From: Poecilobothrus nobilitatus
Taxonomy: Eukaryota; Arthropoda; Insecta; Diptera; Dolichopodidae
Reading direction: 5' to 3'
NCBI GenBank assembly: GCA_947095535.1
Contig: OX352772.1
Span: forward strand, 257,885,992 to 257,949,991
Length of the DNA stretch: 64,000 nt
Within the stretch, counting starts at the first letter, position 1; every line of letters starts with the position of its first letter. This document shows, one piece after another, positions 46,077 to 57,898 of this stretch. The notes under the pieces are model-generated. The model worked only from the letters and a program-made list of their open reading frames with translations. It did no database searches and was not told where the DNA came from. A program made the translations under genes and the position numbers.

Positions 46077-47896
46077 TAAAATTTAAAAACAAATATAACT
46101 TTGTTAGTTTTTAAAACTAACAAATAACAAAATTTTTTTATTTTGAAAATTGCTTTTAAGAGTATCGTTATGTTGTCTTGTAAAATTATTTAATAAAATA
46201 TTATCGGAAGTTTCACTTATTTGGAAAACATATTGCGACTTGTATTACCACATTTACACGTCGATTTTAAATCTATGTCATTTATACCCAAACTGAGACT
46301 AGTAAATGTTAGTTGAATAAGTATGCCTTTTTGATTACTCCTCTCAAAGAATATTTTTTTTTAATCAAAATCCCGTAAAATTTGAATATTTAACGCGAAT
46401 ATTTTTAAGGAAGCAATTGTAGAAATAAATATGCAACTATATGCCGTAGGCTGCCAATTTTCTTTTGATAAAGCACTTATCCATAATGTTCTTAATCGTT
46501 AATTTTTTGGAACTTTCAAAATTGGAACGTTATTCACGTGAGAGTTATAATTGGATTTACATCCAGAAAGCACACATTTTCAAACCATTATGTTTAAAAA
46601 GAGTAATGGAATAAATAAAAACTAAATAAAAAAAATAAAGCTTCAACTTTAAAACCGAAATTTTATTTTATTTCAAATACAAATACCAATAATTATTGAT
46701 TCACCTTTCAAAATTGAAATAAAATTTTTTTGAAAGTTAAAATAAAACTAAAATTTAAAAATTAAATTCAATAATTGCTGAAAATCAATAAACTAATTAA
46801 ATTAAATTTATCTTCAATATATTTTATTATTCTAAAGCTACTTTCCTACTAAATAAAATTTACGTAGATAAAAATCGGAACCTCCTTTCTTTTTTACCCA
46901 TAATTGCACTGAAAAATTTAATTTTCTTACAAGCATAAAGAAGAAACTCCAAGCTTCATTTTTATATATATTTCATATTTTCTTAATGAAATTTAATATA
47001 TAAAAACTCAATATTGAAAAAATTTTACTTACCAATTTTCGAACATATTTAATATAAAAGCTTTTAAATTTTGAGGTTGTGCGCAGAATTTAAAAAAAAA
47101 AATTAACTCATTTTTTTTTTCACAGTAGCAAGATGGATGCAATAAGAAATAAAATTTTTAGAAATGTCATTTTTCGTAAATTTCACTCATAATACATTGA
47201 AAATTTGCACTAATACATTCAAAGGTTTCGATGTCACGGCCTTCCATTATTGTTGACTCTGAATATGTATACCTATAACTACAAAATGAATGCGTTTGTG
47301 TGCAAGTATAATATATTGGGTAAACGGACCACTGAAATTGAAATTGTGTGTACCTATATACTATATGGGTACCCAAATGAATATTCAATTTACTTGAATT
47401 TCAGTATGTTTAACCGTTTTGTTTTAATTTTTTGTCTTTTTGATGCATGATAAATTCTTATTACTACCCACTGTTTATAATTTGAGTAAATTTTTGTAAA
47501 GGTACATAATATATATGTGGTCTAGAAAGAAAATTTTGCACACGTGGTTATTGCAACTATTTATTGACATTGTAAATATGGTTATATTATGATTGTTTTT
47601 AATTATTTTTTAAATCAAACAAAATAATGATTTGAATCTATTATATTTAGATATGTAGTAGTAACAGTATATCAATATACATATGTATATTCGATACTTT
47701 TTTCATTCAAAAAATATTTCTATTAAGAATCTTCTAAAAGATTATATGCATTGTCGTTTTATTGCAGAAATTCTCTTTGCTCACAAAAATAAATGTCAAT
47801 GTCAAGTCAACCTATACTCAATTGTAGGCTTTTATTTTTATATATATGGCAAAACCTAAATAATACCTAAGTAATGGTGCTTAGGTAATACCTAAG
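46077..47896. other. AT-rich region, no gene recognised
   Basis: Small frames such as 47167-47388 show no domains. A 25-bp duplication (AATACCTAAGTAATG.TGCT) occurs at 47859-47906, just before the LOA-2 insertion. Confidence 0.5.
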
Positions 47897-47910
47897 TAAT
47901 GATGCTCTAT

Positions 47911-47969
47911 CCCTCCCGATAGGGATTCCACCTGGACGTGGTGGGAGGGCTGAGTAGAATCAATGATCC
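47911..47969 (+). ncRNA. HDV-like ribozyme candidate at the 5' end of LOA-2
   Basis: The order of pairing segments fits the nested pseudoknot of HDV-like ribozymes: P1 CCCTCCC (47911-47917) with GGGAGGG (47943-47949); P2 GGATT (47923-47927) with GATCC (47965-47969); P3 CCAC/GTGG (47928-47931, 47938-47941) with loop CTGGAC; and a C followed by AAT just before the 3' strand of P2, where the catalytic C of J4/2 should lie. P4 would be minimal. Such ribozymes are known at 5' ends of R2, RTE and LOA-clade (Baggins) elements. Against it, P1 starts four bases inside the boundary implied by the target duplication, and one sequence cannot show covariation. Confidence 0.38.
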
Positions 47970-48259
47970 TGTGGGCGATGTCGGAGATACTGTGTCATCC
48001 CTGGGGATTTCACAGTATCAGTAGGTTCAACCATAAGGCTTCAGGGGAGATCCGAAACCAAGAGAATCTCTCCACTTGTAAGCTAAGGTGTCCAGGTACC
48101 GTGCCGAGAGCTGAATGGTCAGTAAGTGGTAAAAGATAACTGGTCGCGAACGGTCTCCTCCGATACTCAGGCAAGGTCGGTTGTTTTAAGTGCCTTATAC
48201 TGGTAAGGTGGCAATGACGGGATGGACCGCTTTTTCCGGCCACACTCGTGGGATCAAGA

Positions 48260-49525
48260 ATGGATGTAAACTTAAAAAAAAAACAAATGGAGAAGGAAGA
48301 AGTTGAGATGGGGAGCTCATCTGAAGATGAAATTTTAGCGTCTAGCCAAGAGACGCTAATTAGTGGCATTGCGGGTACCAGCCATAGTACACCAATGCCA
48401 GGTCAACCTAAAACTCTTGTCGTCAACAATGGCGAGGGCGGAAAGAAGAAAAATCATAAGAGACGTAAGTCCGCTGGCGTACTCATGAAGGAAAAGTACA
48501 ACATGGCTCTCTTCATTCTCAACAAGATAGCTGAGAATGAAAAAGCACGTACTTTTCATGAGAAGGACGCTGCGGATAAAGTTAAGTACCAGCTTGTCGT
48601 AGATGAATCTCTAAAGGTGTAAGCTGGTAAGAACGGGAATAGGAGTATTCCTGCCACAACAACTGGCCAGAAGCGCAACAGATCTCAATATGAGATCAAT
48701 AACGCAGCTAAGAGGGCCAATAGAAAACGGGGGTCTAGCGCATTGGTACTAGGAGGTGTTAAGTTTGCGAGGGAAGTCAAGGAGAAAAAGGCTACTTCTG
48801 AAGTCGGTGCCAAGAATAGGCAATCCTACAAAGAAGTAGCTATAAATCACCTGAACGTGGCACTGATTGACAGGATATCGAACAGTGGGAAGCCAATCAC
48901 AGATAAATGGAGCGAGATAGAAGCCCATCTATCCGGGATGGTATTAGAACACGTTTTGGAGCACCCGGAGGGACCTCTCATATCGTTCGACTGCGGGTAC
49001 GTGTTGAGAGGATGCAGGATTGTCAAACGCGAGGATCAGGTGTCTTTGGATTTCCTCAGCAAATTAGTCGCTAAGGCTAGTGATAAATGGGTTGGCTTGA
49101 AGCTCAAGCTTATCCCGGCTGGGGAAATTCCAAGGAGACTTAGGGCGCGCATTTGGCTACCAAATATCAGTATAGACAATGGAAAGGTTCTTCAATGTCT
49201 TAAGCTCCAGAATACGAAGATCCAGATGGAAAACTGGAGGATAATAAAGGCTGAGGAGCCTCAAAAAAACAGTAAGACCTTCCTGCTTTTGATAAATGAG
49301 GAGTGCCTAGTGGAACTTGAGAAGGCTGATTATAGAATGAGGTTCGGCATAAGGTATGCCAAACTGAAAATTTTCAGAGCTCCAGCGGAAGAAGAAGATC
49401 CAGAGGAGGATCTACCTTCTAAGCAGTTAGAGGATCTCACGATCGAAAAAGATCCTCTTGGACAGAATTCGGCACCAGGTGAGGGTGCGGTTAGGGGTAA
49501 TGATGCCAAAGGTAGTGCAGATTAA
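48260..49525 (+). pseudogene. LOA-2 ORF1 (DUF4780-type)
   Basis: ORF1 protein, presumably RNA-binding. It starts at MDVNLKKKQMEKEEVEMGSS, has an acidic/Ser-rich start, a basic patch (GGKKKNHKRRKSAG), a segment FILNKIAENEKART shared with LOA-1, and a DUF4780-type domain in the second half (IPRRLRARIWLPNISID, LQCLKLQN, MRFGIRYAKLKIFRAP). The acidic C-terminus ends GNDAKGSAD. One in-frame TAA at 48620-48622 interrupts it; the frame is otherwise continuous. It overlaps the start of ORF2 by about 25 bases in another frame, which suggests coupled translation in active relatives. Confidence 0.82.
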
Positions 49526-52500
49526 TCTCAGGCACTCGAGAAGTGCCTCGGATAATCTGCTGGTTTTCCTTAGCGAGGAAAACATAGACATCAGCCTCAT
49601 TCAACCTTGGGTCAGAGGTACTGAGATCAAGGGACTACATCATAAAAATTACAATCTTTTTTACAAAAAAAATACAGGTAAACCCAGAGCTTGTATTTTA
49701 GTAAATAAACAATTTAATGCTTTTCTCCACCCCGATTTTAGCTCATCCGATTTGACTGTCGTCAGGTTAGAAGGGCTTGGTCGAGATGGTCTCTACATCT
49801 CCTCTGCATATATAGCTCATGACGATCCGTCACCACCAGAGGAAGTTCGTAAAATTGTGCGAGCGACAAGGCAAGACAACCTACTCATCGGATGTGATGC
49901 CAATGCTAGGCATTCCCTATGGGGCAGTTCGGAGAACAACGAACGAGGGGAGTCACTATTTGATTTTCTTATTAACAGTAACCTTAAAATATGTAATAGT
50001 GGTAACAAACCCACTTTTATTTTCCCAAGTTCGGGCAGATATAGTGGTGGGAAGAGGTAATAGACATTACCTTAGCTACTAACAACAATATCATTGGAGT
50101 TGTAAACTGGTCTGTGTCTAGCCAGAACTCCTACTCAGATCACAAATATATAGTCTTTGAGGTGAATTTTCAGATGAATATCCCCAAATTCTATTGAAAT
50201 CCTAAAAGAACTGACTGGGTAAAATTCAGCCGCATTATACAGTCAAAACTAATTAATGTACCGAACATCAAAATTGAAACGATAAAAGAAGTGGATGCAA
50301 AGATTGAAACTTTTGAAAAGGCAATGGAAGTAGCCTTTAAAGTCTCGTGTCCAATTAGTCGCGGAAAGAAAACCTATCCCCCTTGGTGGAATGAAGACTT
50401 AGCCTACCTCAAAAGATTGACTAGGTCTATTTTCAATATTTGCTGCAAACATAAATACTGGCAACCTTACAAAAATTGCCTAAAAGTATATAAGAAAGCC
50501 ATCAAAGAAGCCAAGCGGCATACTTGGATGGAATTTTGTCAATCCATTGAAACTACAAAGGATTCAGCTAGAATCTGTAAAATTCTGTCCAATGATAGAT
50601 CCTGTCCTTCCTTAATCAAAAGAACGGATGGGAGCTGGGCAAATTCTTCAGCTGAATCTCTTGAACTGTTAGTTAACACCCATTTTCCCGTAGCCAGCAA
50701 TGTTAACGGTAGGCCCTGTAGCCCAAGGAACTTCATGGGGTGAAGTAAGTAAAATTATATCTCAGGAAAAGGTTTCTTGGGCTATAAAAAGTTTCTCTCC
50801 ATATAAATCGCCTGGCTTGGATGGAATAATTCCGATTATGTTGCAAAAGTCGTTAATGCTGTCGACATCTTGGCTTGTCGCCATTTTCAGTGGCTGTTTA
50901 AAACATAATCATTTTCCCTGCAGTTGGAAGAGAGTCCGAGTAGTATTTATTCCAAAGGCAGATAGATGGGGTCACGAGTCTGCGAAAGACTTCAGGCCAC
51001 TCAGCCTGTCCTCCTTTCTTTTAAAAACTTTGGAGCGCATTTTGGATTACCAGATTAGGCAACGCTTTGAGGGAACTCCAGTATCAAAATCCCAACATGC
51101 GTACTTAAAAGGTAGGTCCACAGAAACGACTCTTCATGAAGTGGTCAGTACGGTTGAACACTCCATTAAGTACAAACAATTTACCTTAGCCACCTTCTTA
51201 GATATTGAAAGTGCTTTTAACAATGTCAACATCCAATCTATTGAAGAAGCTCGAACCCAGGCGGGAACAGAGCAGTTTCTGAAGCATTGGATTATATCCA
51301 TGCTGAATTCCGGAGTAATTCACGCGAAATTGGGAAACAGCAGTGTTACTAAATTAGTCAACTGGGGCACACCTCAGGGAGGTGTAATATCACCTTTGCT
51401 ATGGCTAATGGTTATAAACAAAATTCTAATGAAGGAAGGAAGGAATAAAGGTAGTGGCGTATGCGGATGATGTGGTGATACTAGTATCAGGCCAGTTTAT
51501 ATCCGTGATTAGTGAGATCATGAATAGAACTCTAAGCAAGGTTCACAACTGGGCCACAAGTTGTGGCCTAGGTGTCAACTCAGAGAAGACTGAAATGGTA
51601 CTCTTCACGACAAGATCCAAAATACCTACTTTTGTCCTACCGAAACTCAACAATTATACTTTAAATCTGACTACCAGCGCTAAGTATCTAGGCGTTATTC
51701 TAGACTCCAAGCTTTCCTGGAAATCTAACATCGAGCATAGAGTTAAGAAGGCTTGTGTTGCTCTCTATGCTTGCAATAAAACCATGGGGAAGAAATGGGG
51801 TATGCAGCCAAAGATGGCGCTTTGGACGTACACAGCCGTGGTTCGCCCAATCCCTACCTATGGATCGCTGGTGTGGTGGCCAGCGATGAATCGGAAATAC
51901 AATATAACAAAACTAAATAGAATACAGAGATCGGCATCTGTGGGCATCACAGGAGCACTGCGATCGTGTCCGTCTGATGCTCTGAATACTATTTTATTTC
52001 TTTTACCCCCGGATCTATACATTAAGTATGTCGCATAGTGTAGTGCAGTTCGACTCAAAGAAACTGGGTGGTTTGCTACTAAACCATATGGCCACGGTAA
52101 TATTCTGGAGATATTTCCAAGGGACTTTATACCAACCCTGACCGACTACACTATTCCCAAAATAAACTTCGGGAGTAATTCAGTCGTAGAATTTCCGTCT
52201 AGAGCGGAATGGAAGGGCGGTAATGTGACAAAGCATTTCGATGTCACTATCTTCACCGACGGATCCAAGATGAAGGAAGGAGTTGGTGCTGGCATTTTCT
52301 CGGAGAAACTCAACATTTCAAAATTCTACAAACTCCCCGACACAGCTAGCATCTTTCAGGCGGAGATACTAGCAGTTAGAGAGGCTGCTCGAATTCTGAA
52401 CGAAAACAACACACAAATGAGAACGGTCGCCATTTGTGTGGACAGTCAATCCGCGATCAAGGCCATTAACGCGAACATCACAACCTCTAAGCTTGTTAGA

Positions 52501-53104
52501 CAGTGCCAAGAGGAAATTGCCCTAACAAGCGAAAGGTTAAACATAACCTTCTTATGGGTGAATGGGCATAGCAATATTGAAGGAAATGAAAAAGCTGACG
52601 AACTAGCAAAGAAAGGAGCTACTCAGAACACTAACTCCCCGAAAGTTACCGGAGAGTTAGTTGCCCAATCAGTACCGTCAAGGAACGGGTCCTTTCTTTG
52701 TATATAGCGAAATCACAAAATAGGTGGCAATCTTGCTATAGGATAGCAATCTGAGCAATTCCACCATATCTAGAACATTGTGGCCCACATACAACAAAAG
52801 GAGATCAATCTAGTTCATATCCAAATCCCGCATAGACATAGCCAGACTAGTAGCAATCATCACAGGCCACTGGCCAGTGGGCACGCATGCGCCCAAATTA
52901 GGACTCCCACACAACACCTCATGCAGGAGCTGCAAAGAAACAAACGAAAGTGAGAATCTAGAACACTTTCTTTGCAAATGTCCGGCCCTAGCTGGAGCCA
53001 GACGTCTCTCACTCGGCAAGCCGTTCTTCTACAACCTCAGCGAGCTTTCTAAACACAAAATCAAAGAACTTATCTTGTATCTAAACCGCTCGGGTTGGAT
53101 ATAA
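49500..53104 (+). pseudogene. LOA-2 ORF2: endonuclease, RT, RNase H, zinc knuckle
   Basis: Polyprotein for retrotransposition, starting MMPKVVQINLRHSRSASDN. Endonuclease (49500-50190): ISLIQPWVRG, IGCDANARHSLWGSS, SYSDHKYIVFE. RT: LSLSSFLLKTLERIL, ATFLDIESAFNN, GTPQGGVISPLLW, VAYADDVVILVSG, SAKYLGVILDSKLSW. RNase H (52225-52707): IFTDGSKM, FQAEILAVREAA, CVDSQSAIKAI, GNEKADELAK, so all four acidic residues are present. C-terminal knuckle: CRSCKETNESENLEHFLCKC, ending LNRSGWI. Lesions include a frameshift near 50045, a TGA near 50195, frame changes near 50720 and 51450, a TAG at 52036-52038, and disruption around 52708-52876. Confidence 0.88.
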
Positions 53105-54060
53105 AACCGCAAACAATCTAAAAACACGGGTCACATGAGTGCAGTGGTATCAAAATGGCGTAATCTAGTGCTAATTGAGGCCTTCAAGCAGCATCGTGAA
53201 GGTCACCACCATACCTACCTACCTACCTAATGATGCTTACGGTATCAAGATCATATGATAATCTATGTACTTAATAACTGTATCAATTTTATATAATCGC
53301 TTAAGTTGAGATAAGAAGAAATTTAGTTTATATCACCATTCGTTTCCCATGTACCTCCTTAATAATCTACAAAAACCCGCTTTTATATTTAACTTTCCAA
53401 AAGGCAGAAAAAGAACAAATTTTTTTCGCTTAAGTCAGTAAGAGCTCGTCCTGCATTTAATAAAATAGCTAAGCTCATTTAACACACAAGAAATAATTAA
53501 TCTCCTTTTTTTAAAAAAACTTAAGACAAAATAAGCTTTTTTAATAATTAGAATTAAGTATTTCTTTTATAATTCTATATAGTAAACAGAAAACCGCTTA
53601 TATGAGTTAAGCTATTATAATATTTTAAATTTTGCATTTAAGTATATCTTATATTGAGATAATCGATTTTATTAAATAACATTGAGTGTCTGTTAGCTTT
53701 CTATTCGAGATAAGTTATTATATAAAATTGTAACGGAACTCTAACTGAATGCAAAGTGTAATTTTGTGCTTTTGTTATGGAATTTTATATTCGTCAATGA
53801 AAATTAAGCTAATAAAGTTGTTCAAAATTAGTGCAAAGTGTATTTTAAAAACTATTAAAATAAATAAAAAAAAAAAATAAAAAATATTATTACGTGGAAA
53901 AAAATTTGTAGCATTAGCTCAAAATAAAAACGTTTGTGGTAAGTAAAATGTTTTTTAGATGATAAAAATATTTTAAGTAAAAATTAGTTTCAAAATGCTT
54001 TATTATTGAAATTACATCGTCACATATGTACTTATGTTATTTAAATGAAATTTAGTAATT

Positions 54061-55599
54061 ATACCCGTACGATAGGATCGGGTATAATAAAATTACTCCT
54101 CCGTTTGTAACACCTCGAAATAAGCGAGCTAGATATACCTTCAAAGGTATGGATCGGATCGGAAAAAAATTCTAAGACTTTTGAGCCATGTCCGTCCGTC
54201 CGTCCGTCAGCACGATAACTCAAAAACTAAGAAAGCTAGAATCTTGAAATTTACACAAAATATTCTGGGAGTAATTTGCAGGTTCCCTATTTTTTTTGGT
54301 TGAGTTTAGACCAAACATTAGGGTAGCTCTCGAACACCTAACTTTTAGATCCCCACATTTTTTTTGAAATAGAGCTGTGAAATTTTAACTGCTGATAGAT
54401 GTCACAAAAATATTAATTTTATTTTTAAGAACTTTTTTTTGTACCCCCACCCGTTACAGAGCTACAGCTCCCCAAAGGTTCAAAAAAGCTCTATATTTAA
54501 ATTGTTATAGCACAAGTTATATAAGGTATATCTTCATTCTGAAAACGCCAAACGATTACTACTTTTATTAGCTTTAAAAGTATATATACAATAGATATAT
54601 TTTTGTGGCATACGGTGTCTTAATTTACCGTTATGCGAAACTAAAATGTTGCAAAATCCTTTAACCCTTCTATGTTCTAAACGGTTTAATTTGGAAACTT
54701 GAAATTTTGACAGAAGTTAGATCTTTGAAAATAAATATGAGTCATTTTAGAAATTTTTTTTGCATCACCCCCCGTTTAGGAGCTATAAGGGGTCAAAAAC
54801 TGAAAATTTCCAATTTTTAAACACCTGTAACTTGAACACCAGTTAAAATTTTTTTGAAGTAATACACAAAAATTAAAGCTTCAATATTATACTCTTATTT
54901 CTGTTAACAACTTTATTTAATAATATATGGTTACTTTATAATTGACGAAAGAAAATTTACTTGATTTTTACAAATTTTCTAACAAATTTCTTTAACTAAT
55001 TTTTTGCATTTTGTTTTACTCGATAATTTGAAATTGTTGAGGATATAATGCGTAGTACAAAAAAATGTAAATAAATAAACAACATAACGGTTGCTTGAAG
55101 AATTTTTATTTATATGATATTGATATATATACATACTTATATAATATCATGTTTATTTACAATATATCGTATATGTCACTAGTGAATGAATGATAAGAGT
55201 ATAGATGTATATTATATAGCGCCGTATTTACATACATATATGTATTTTGTTATACTTATAAGAAATTATTTTGTCAATGGAATATTTAAATATAATATAA
55301 TATAATATTTAAAATTATATTTATTATTTTGTACTAAGTAAATTTAATATACATTTACCGCTTAGTATTAAATGGTACTATAGAATATTTGAAAAAGTTT
55401 TGGATTGATAATCGTTATGTGGAAGGTTAGGATTTGCTTTTGAAGAATGTATAAACATATAGTTTGAATATATCTACAACCCATAGTTCTAGAAATTATA
55501 AAATTCACCCAAATGTAAGCAGAGTGACAGGCTGTGAACATACTAACGGTTTGTACGGGTATCTAAGAGTTGACAAAGGCAACTGTATTCTTCCTCGTT
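54061..55599 (-). mobile_element. DINE-like element D5
   Basis: Full-length family-D copy with (GTCC)3, inserted in the 5' part of the Sola-like transposon, immediately before its coding region. It is a little more diverged than D2-D4 (a short deletion near 55515 removes AT-rich sequence before the 5' end). Confidence 0.82.
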
Positions 55600-55601
55600 T
55601 T

Positions 55602-57629
55602 TAAAATACTTTAGATAAAAGTTTTGCCAAAAAAAATGTACCTCCACCATCAACAAATGACATTGAAATGATAATTTTGAATAATAAAGGAAATAATAAT
55701 GAAAATATTACTGAACAAAACATACCAATTGATACGGAATTACTTTCTGATTTTAGCAGCGATGACTCTATTTTAGATCCAACTTTTATGAGAGAAGAAA
55801 TGTCGGAAGAAGAAGACCTATCATTTTTAGGAAAACAAGTAGAATATTTGTTAAATAGTTCCATTTCAAGTGAAAAAACTATTAAAATAAGAAACAAAAG
55901 AGAACCACAAACTATTAGAAAAAGAAATTTTGGTATATCGTATGTTAATAAAACAGCTGAAGTTTCTACTAGGCAATTTATACCACTATCAATAAATTGT
56001 AGAAATATTTGTAGGTCAAAAATATTAGTCGTAGAACAGAAAAAAATGTTTGAAAATTATTGGAAACTTGCTTCCTACAATAGGCGTGTTCAAGCAATAG
56101 CATCACTAATGACAATAGAAGAAACCAAAATGCTAACCAAAGTCAAAAATAAAAACAAACCAAGAAATCGGCCATACCACTTTTGATATCATTTAGAGAT
56201 AGCAGGAAAACAGATTAAAGTTTGTCAACGTTGTTTTAAGCAATCTTTTGCTGAAAGAGACAGCTTTTTGAAGAGTGTAGCAAAAAAAAAATAGCATATC
56301 CAAATATTGAAATGAAAGATTTGAGAGGTGGTACTGGAATGAAGGAAATTGCTGACACTGTAATAGAAAAGGTGAAAAGCCATATTAACCTCTTCCCAGC
56401 GTACGAGAGCCACTACACAAGAAAGAGGACCAGCCTTAAATATTTCCATGCTAATTTAACAATAACCAAAATGTATAATCTGTTTTTAGAAATGCACCCG
56501 GAAATAAAAATAAGTATTTTCAAATACACTAAATTTTTAAAAGTAAGTATTCATATCTAACATTTTTAAAAGTAAGTAAAGATATGAATACTACTTTGAA
56601 TTTAATCGGAACAAAAAATTTTCAAATTCTACTCTAAAATTGTTATTATTTTAACAGCTATGGACATAAAATTTAAAAAACCATCGTTGGATACTTGCAA
56701 CACTTGCGATACTCTTAAAATGCAAATTGAGATGTCAAATAAAAATAATACAGATAGATCGGTTACAAAAATTAATTAAACATCAAACAAAAGCAGATTA
56801 AATATATGAAGCTAAAAGAATCGATAAATCGTTTTCTATTTCAAAAAACTCTACAGGTCAAACATTTACATTTGCTTTGCAGCAGTGTTTACCAACACCA
56901 AAGATACGAACTTCAACATCTTTCTACAAAAGATCATTATGGACATTCAATTTGACAGTTCATGAATGTTCAACTAAGGAAGCCTTTTGTTACATGTGGC
57001 ATGAGGCTGTCTCAAAACGCGGAGCTAATCAAATTAGCTCTTGCTTATTGAAACATTTGCAACACTTAGATTCTCTTGGGCATATCAAACATGTCATATA
57101 TTATAGTGACTCGTGTCCGGGTCAGAACAGAAATTCAATTCTTTCTATCATGTTTACGACTTTCATTCAATCAAGTTCGAATATTGAAATAATTGACCAC
57201 AAATTTCTCGAACCAGGTCATACCCATATGGAGTCAGATATACCGATCATGCTGTAATTGAGAGAAAAAAGAAAAAAAACTGATTTAAAAATACACCATC
57301 GTCGCGATTGGTATAATTTTATTCCTACTGTAAGAATTAAAAATAAATATCATGCAATCGAAATGGTAGTAAGCGATTTTAAAAATTTTGCAACATTTGT
57401 AAAATATAAATTTTTTTGGAGAAATCGGGCGGAAAATTCTGATACATTTGTGTGGAAAAATGTCAAGTGGCTAAGATACAATAAAACTCATTATAGAAAA
57501 ATATACTATAAGGCAACTCTAAGTGAAAAAGAAAAAATATTGAATATACAAAAGCGAGGCGTCAGATCTGTTGACATTAATCAAGTTCCTATAATTAACG
57601 ATGTAAATAAAATCAGTTCTATTTTATAA
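55602..57629 (+). pseudogene. Sola-like DDD/E transposase, broken
   Basis: Transposase in several frames. The N-terminal part (55602-56186) is acidic, then basic, with RKRNFGISYVNKTAEVSTRQF and CRNICRSKI. Next come YHLEIAGKQIKVCQRCF (56188 onward), PAYESHYTRKRTSLKYFH (56400), LDTCNTCDTLKMQIE (56690), FALQQCLPTPKIRTS with SFYKRSLWTFNL (56870), HVIYYSDSCPGQNRN (57090) and KFLEPGHTHMESD (57210), ending VRSVDINQVPI. In relatives I remember, FALQ reads FDLQ, and this Asp is probably catalytic; here it is Ala (GCT). Lesions: TGA at 56184-56186, stop after 56290, frame breaks near 56670-56800, and a frame change after 57235. The superfamily name is from memory of insect proteins with this motif set. 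Confidence 0.6.
56543..56657 (+). other. probable intron in the Sola-like transposase
   Basis: 5' splice site AAAA|GTAAGT at 56543 and 3' site TTATTTTAACAG ending at 56657 separate YTKFLK from the segment with KKPSLDTCNTCD. The first 50 bases contain a 12-bp inverted pair GTATTCATATCT (56547-56558) and AGATATGAATAC (56580-56591), and a second GTAAGTA copy. Confidence 0.5.
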
Positions 57630-57898
57630 CCACTTAGTTAAGATACGATGTCTTCTAAAAAACTATACATTTTATTGAAATCGCTTATCTTTTATTTTAG
57701 CTTACTATTCAAAAATTATGAGGTAGATTTAAATTCAAAGAGTTTAAAATAAAAAGCATAATAATAAACTACAATTTAAAAAAAAATTAGAAATTTTATT
57801 TTGCCTCTATTTTTTTTTCAGAAATACAATTAAAACTTTAAACCTCAATTTTGCAAAATGACCTTTTTTGACTTAAGCGGTTATATAAAATTGGTATA

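Larger units (their letters stand above)
47907..53227 (+). mobile_element. LOA-like non-LTR retrotransposon, full length (LOA-2)
   Basis: 5321-bp element flanked by the 10-mer TAATGATGCT at 47897-47906 and 53228-53237. It contains a 5' leader of about 350 bp, ORF1, an overlapping ORF2 (endonuclease, RT, RNase H, zinc knuckle) and an ACCT tetranucleotide tail. The RNase H domain and tail type suit the I group, LOA clade; the clade name is inferred. All ORFs carry lesions. Confidence 0.9.
53280..57898 (+). mobile_element. DNA transposon with Sola-like transposase, D5 nested inside
   Basis: Ends carry inverted repeats of about 27 bp with few mismatches: TATCAATTTTATATAATCGC then TTAAGT at the left (53281-53306), and the complement of ACTTAAGCGGTTATATAAAA then TTGGTAT at the right (57871-57897). 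Between them lie a non-coding 5' part, element D5, and the transposase pseudogene. Removing D5 leaves about 3.1 kb. No clear target duplication. Superfamily assignment rests on the protein and is tentative. Confidence 0.65.

Noticed and set aside
47167..47450. Small frames on both strands (63-73 residues)
   Set aside because: They overlap antisense, have no domain, and such lengths are expected by chance.
47983..48018. Second strong hairpin (GATACTGTG/CACAGTATC) as part of the HDV-like fold
   Set aside because: It lies outside the minimal pseudoknot and is stable alone, so it was not used to support the ribozyme. It could instead be a separate leader structure.
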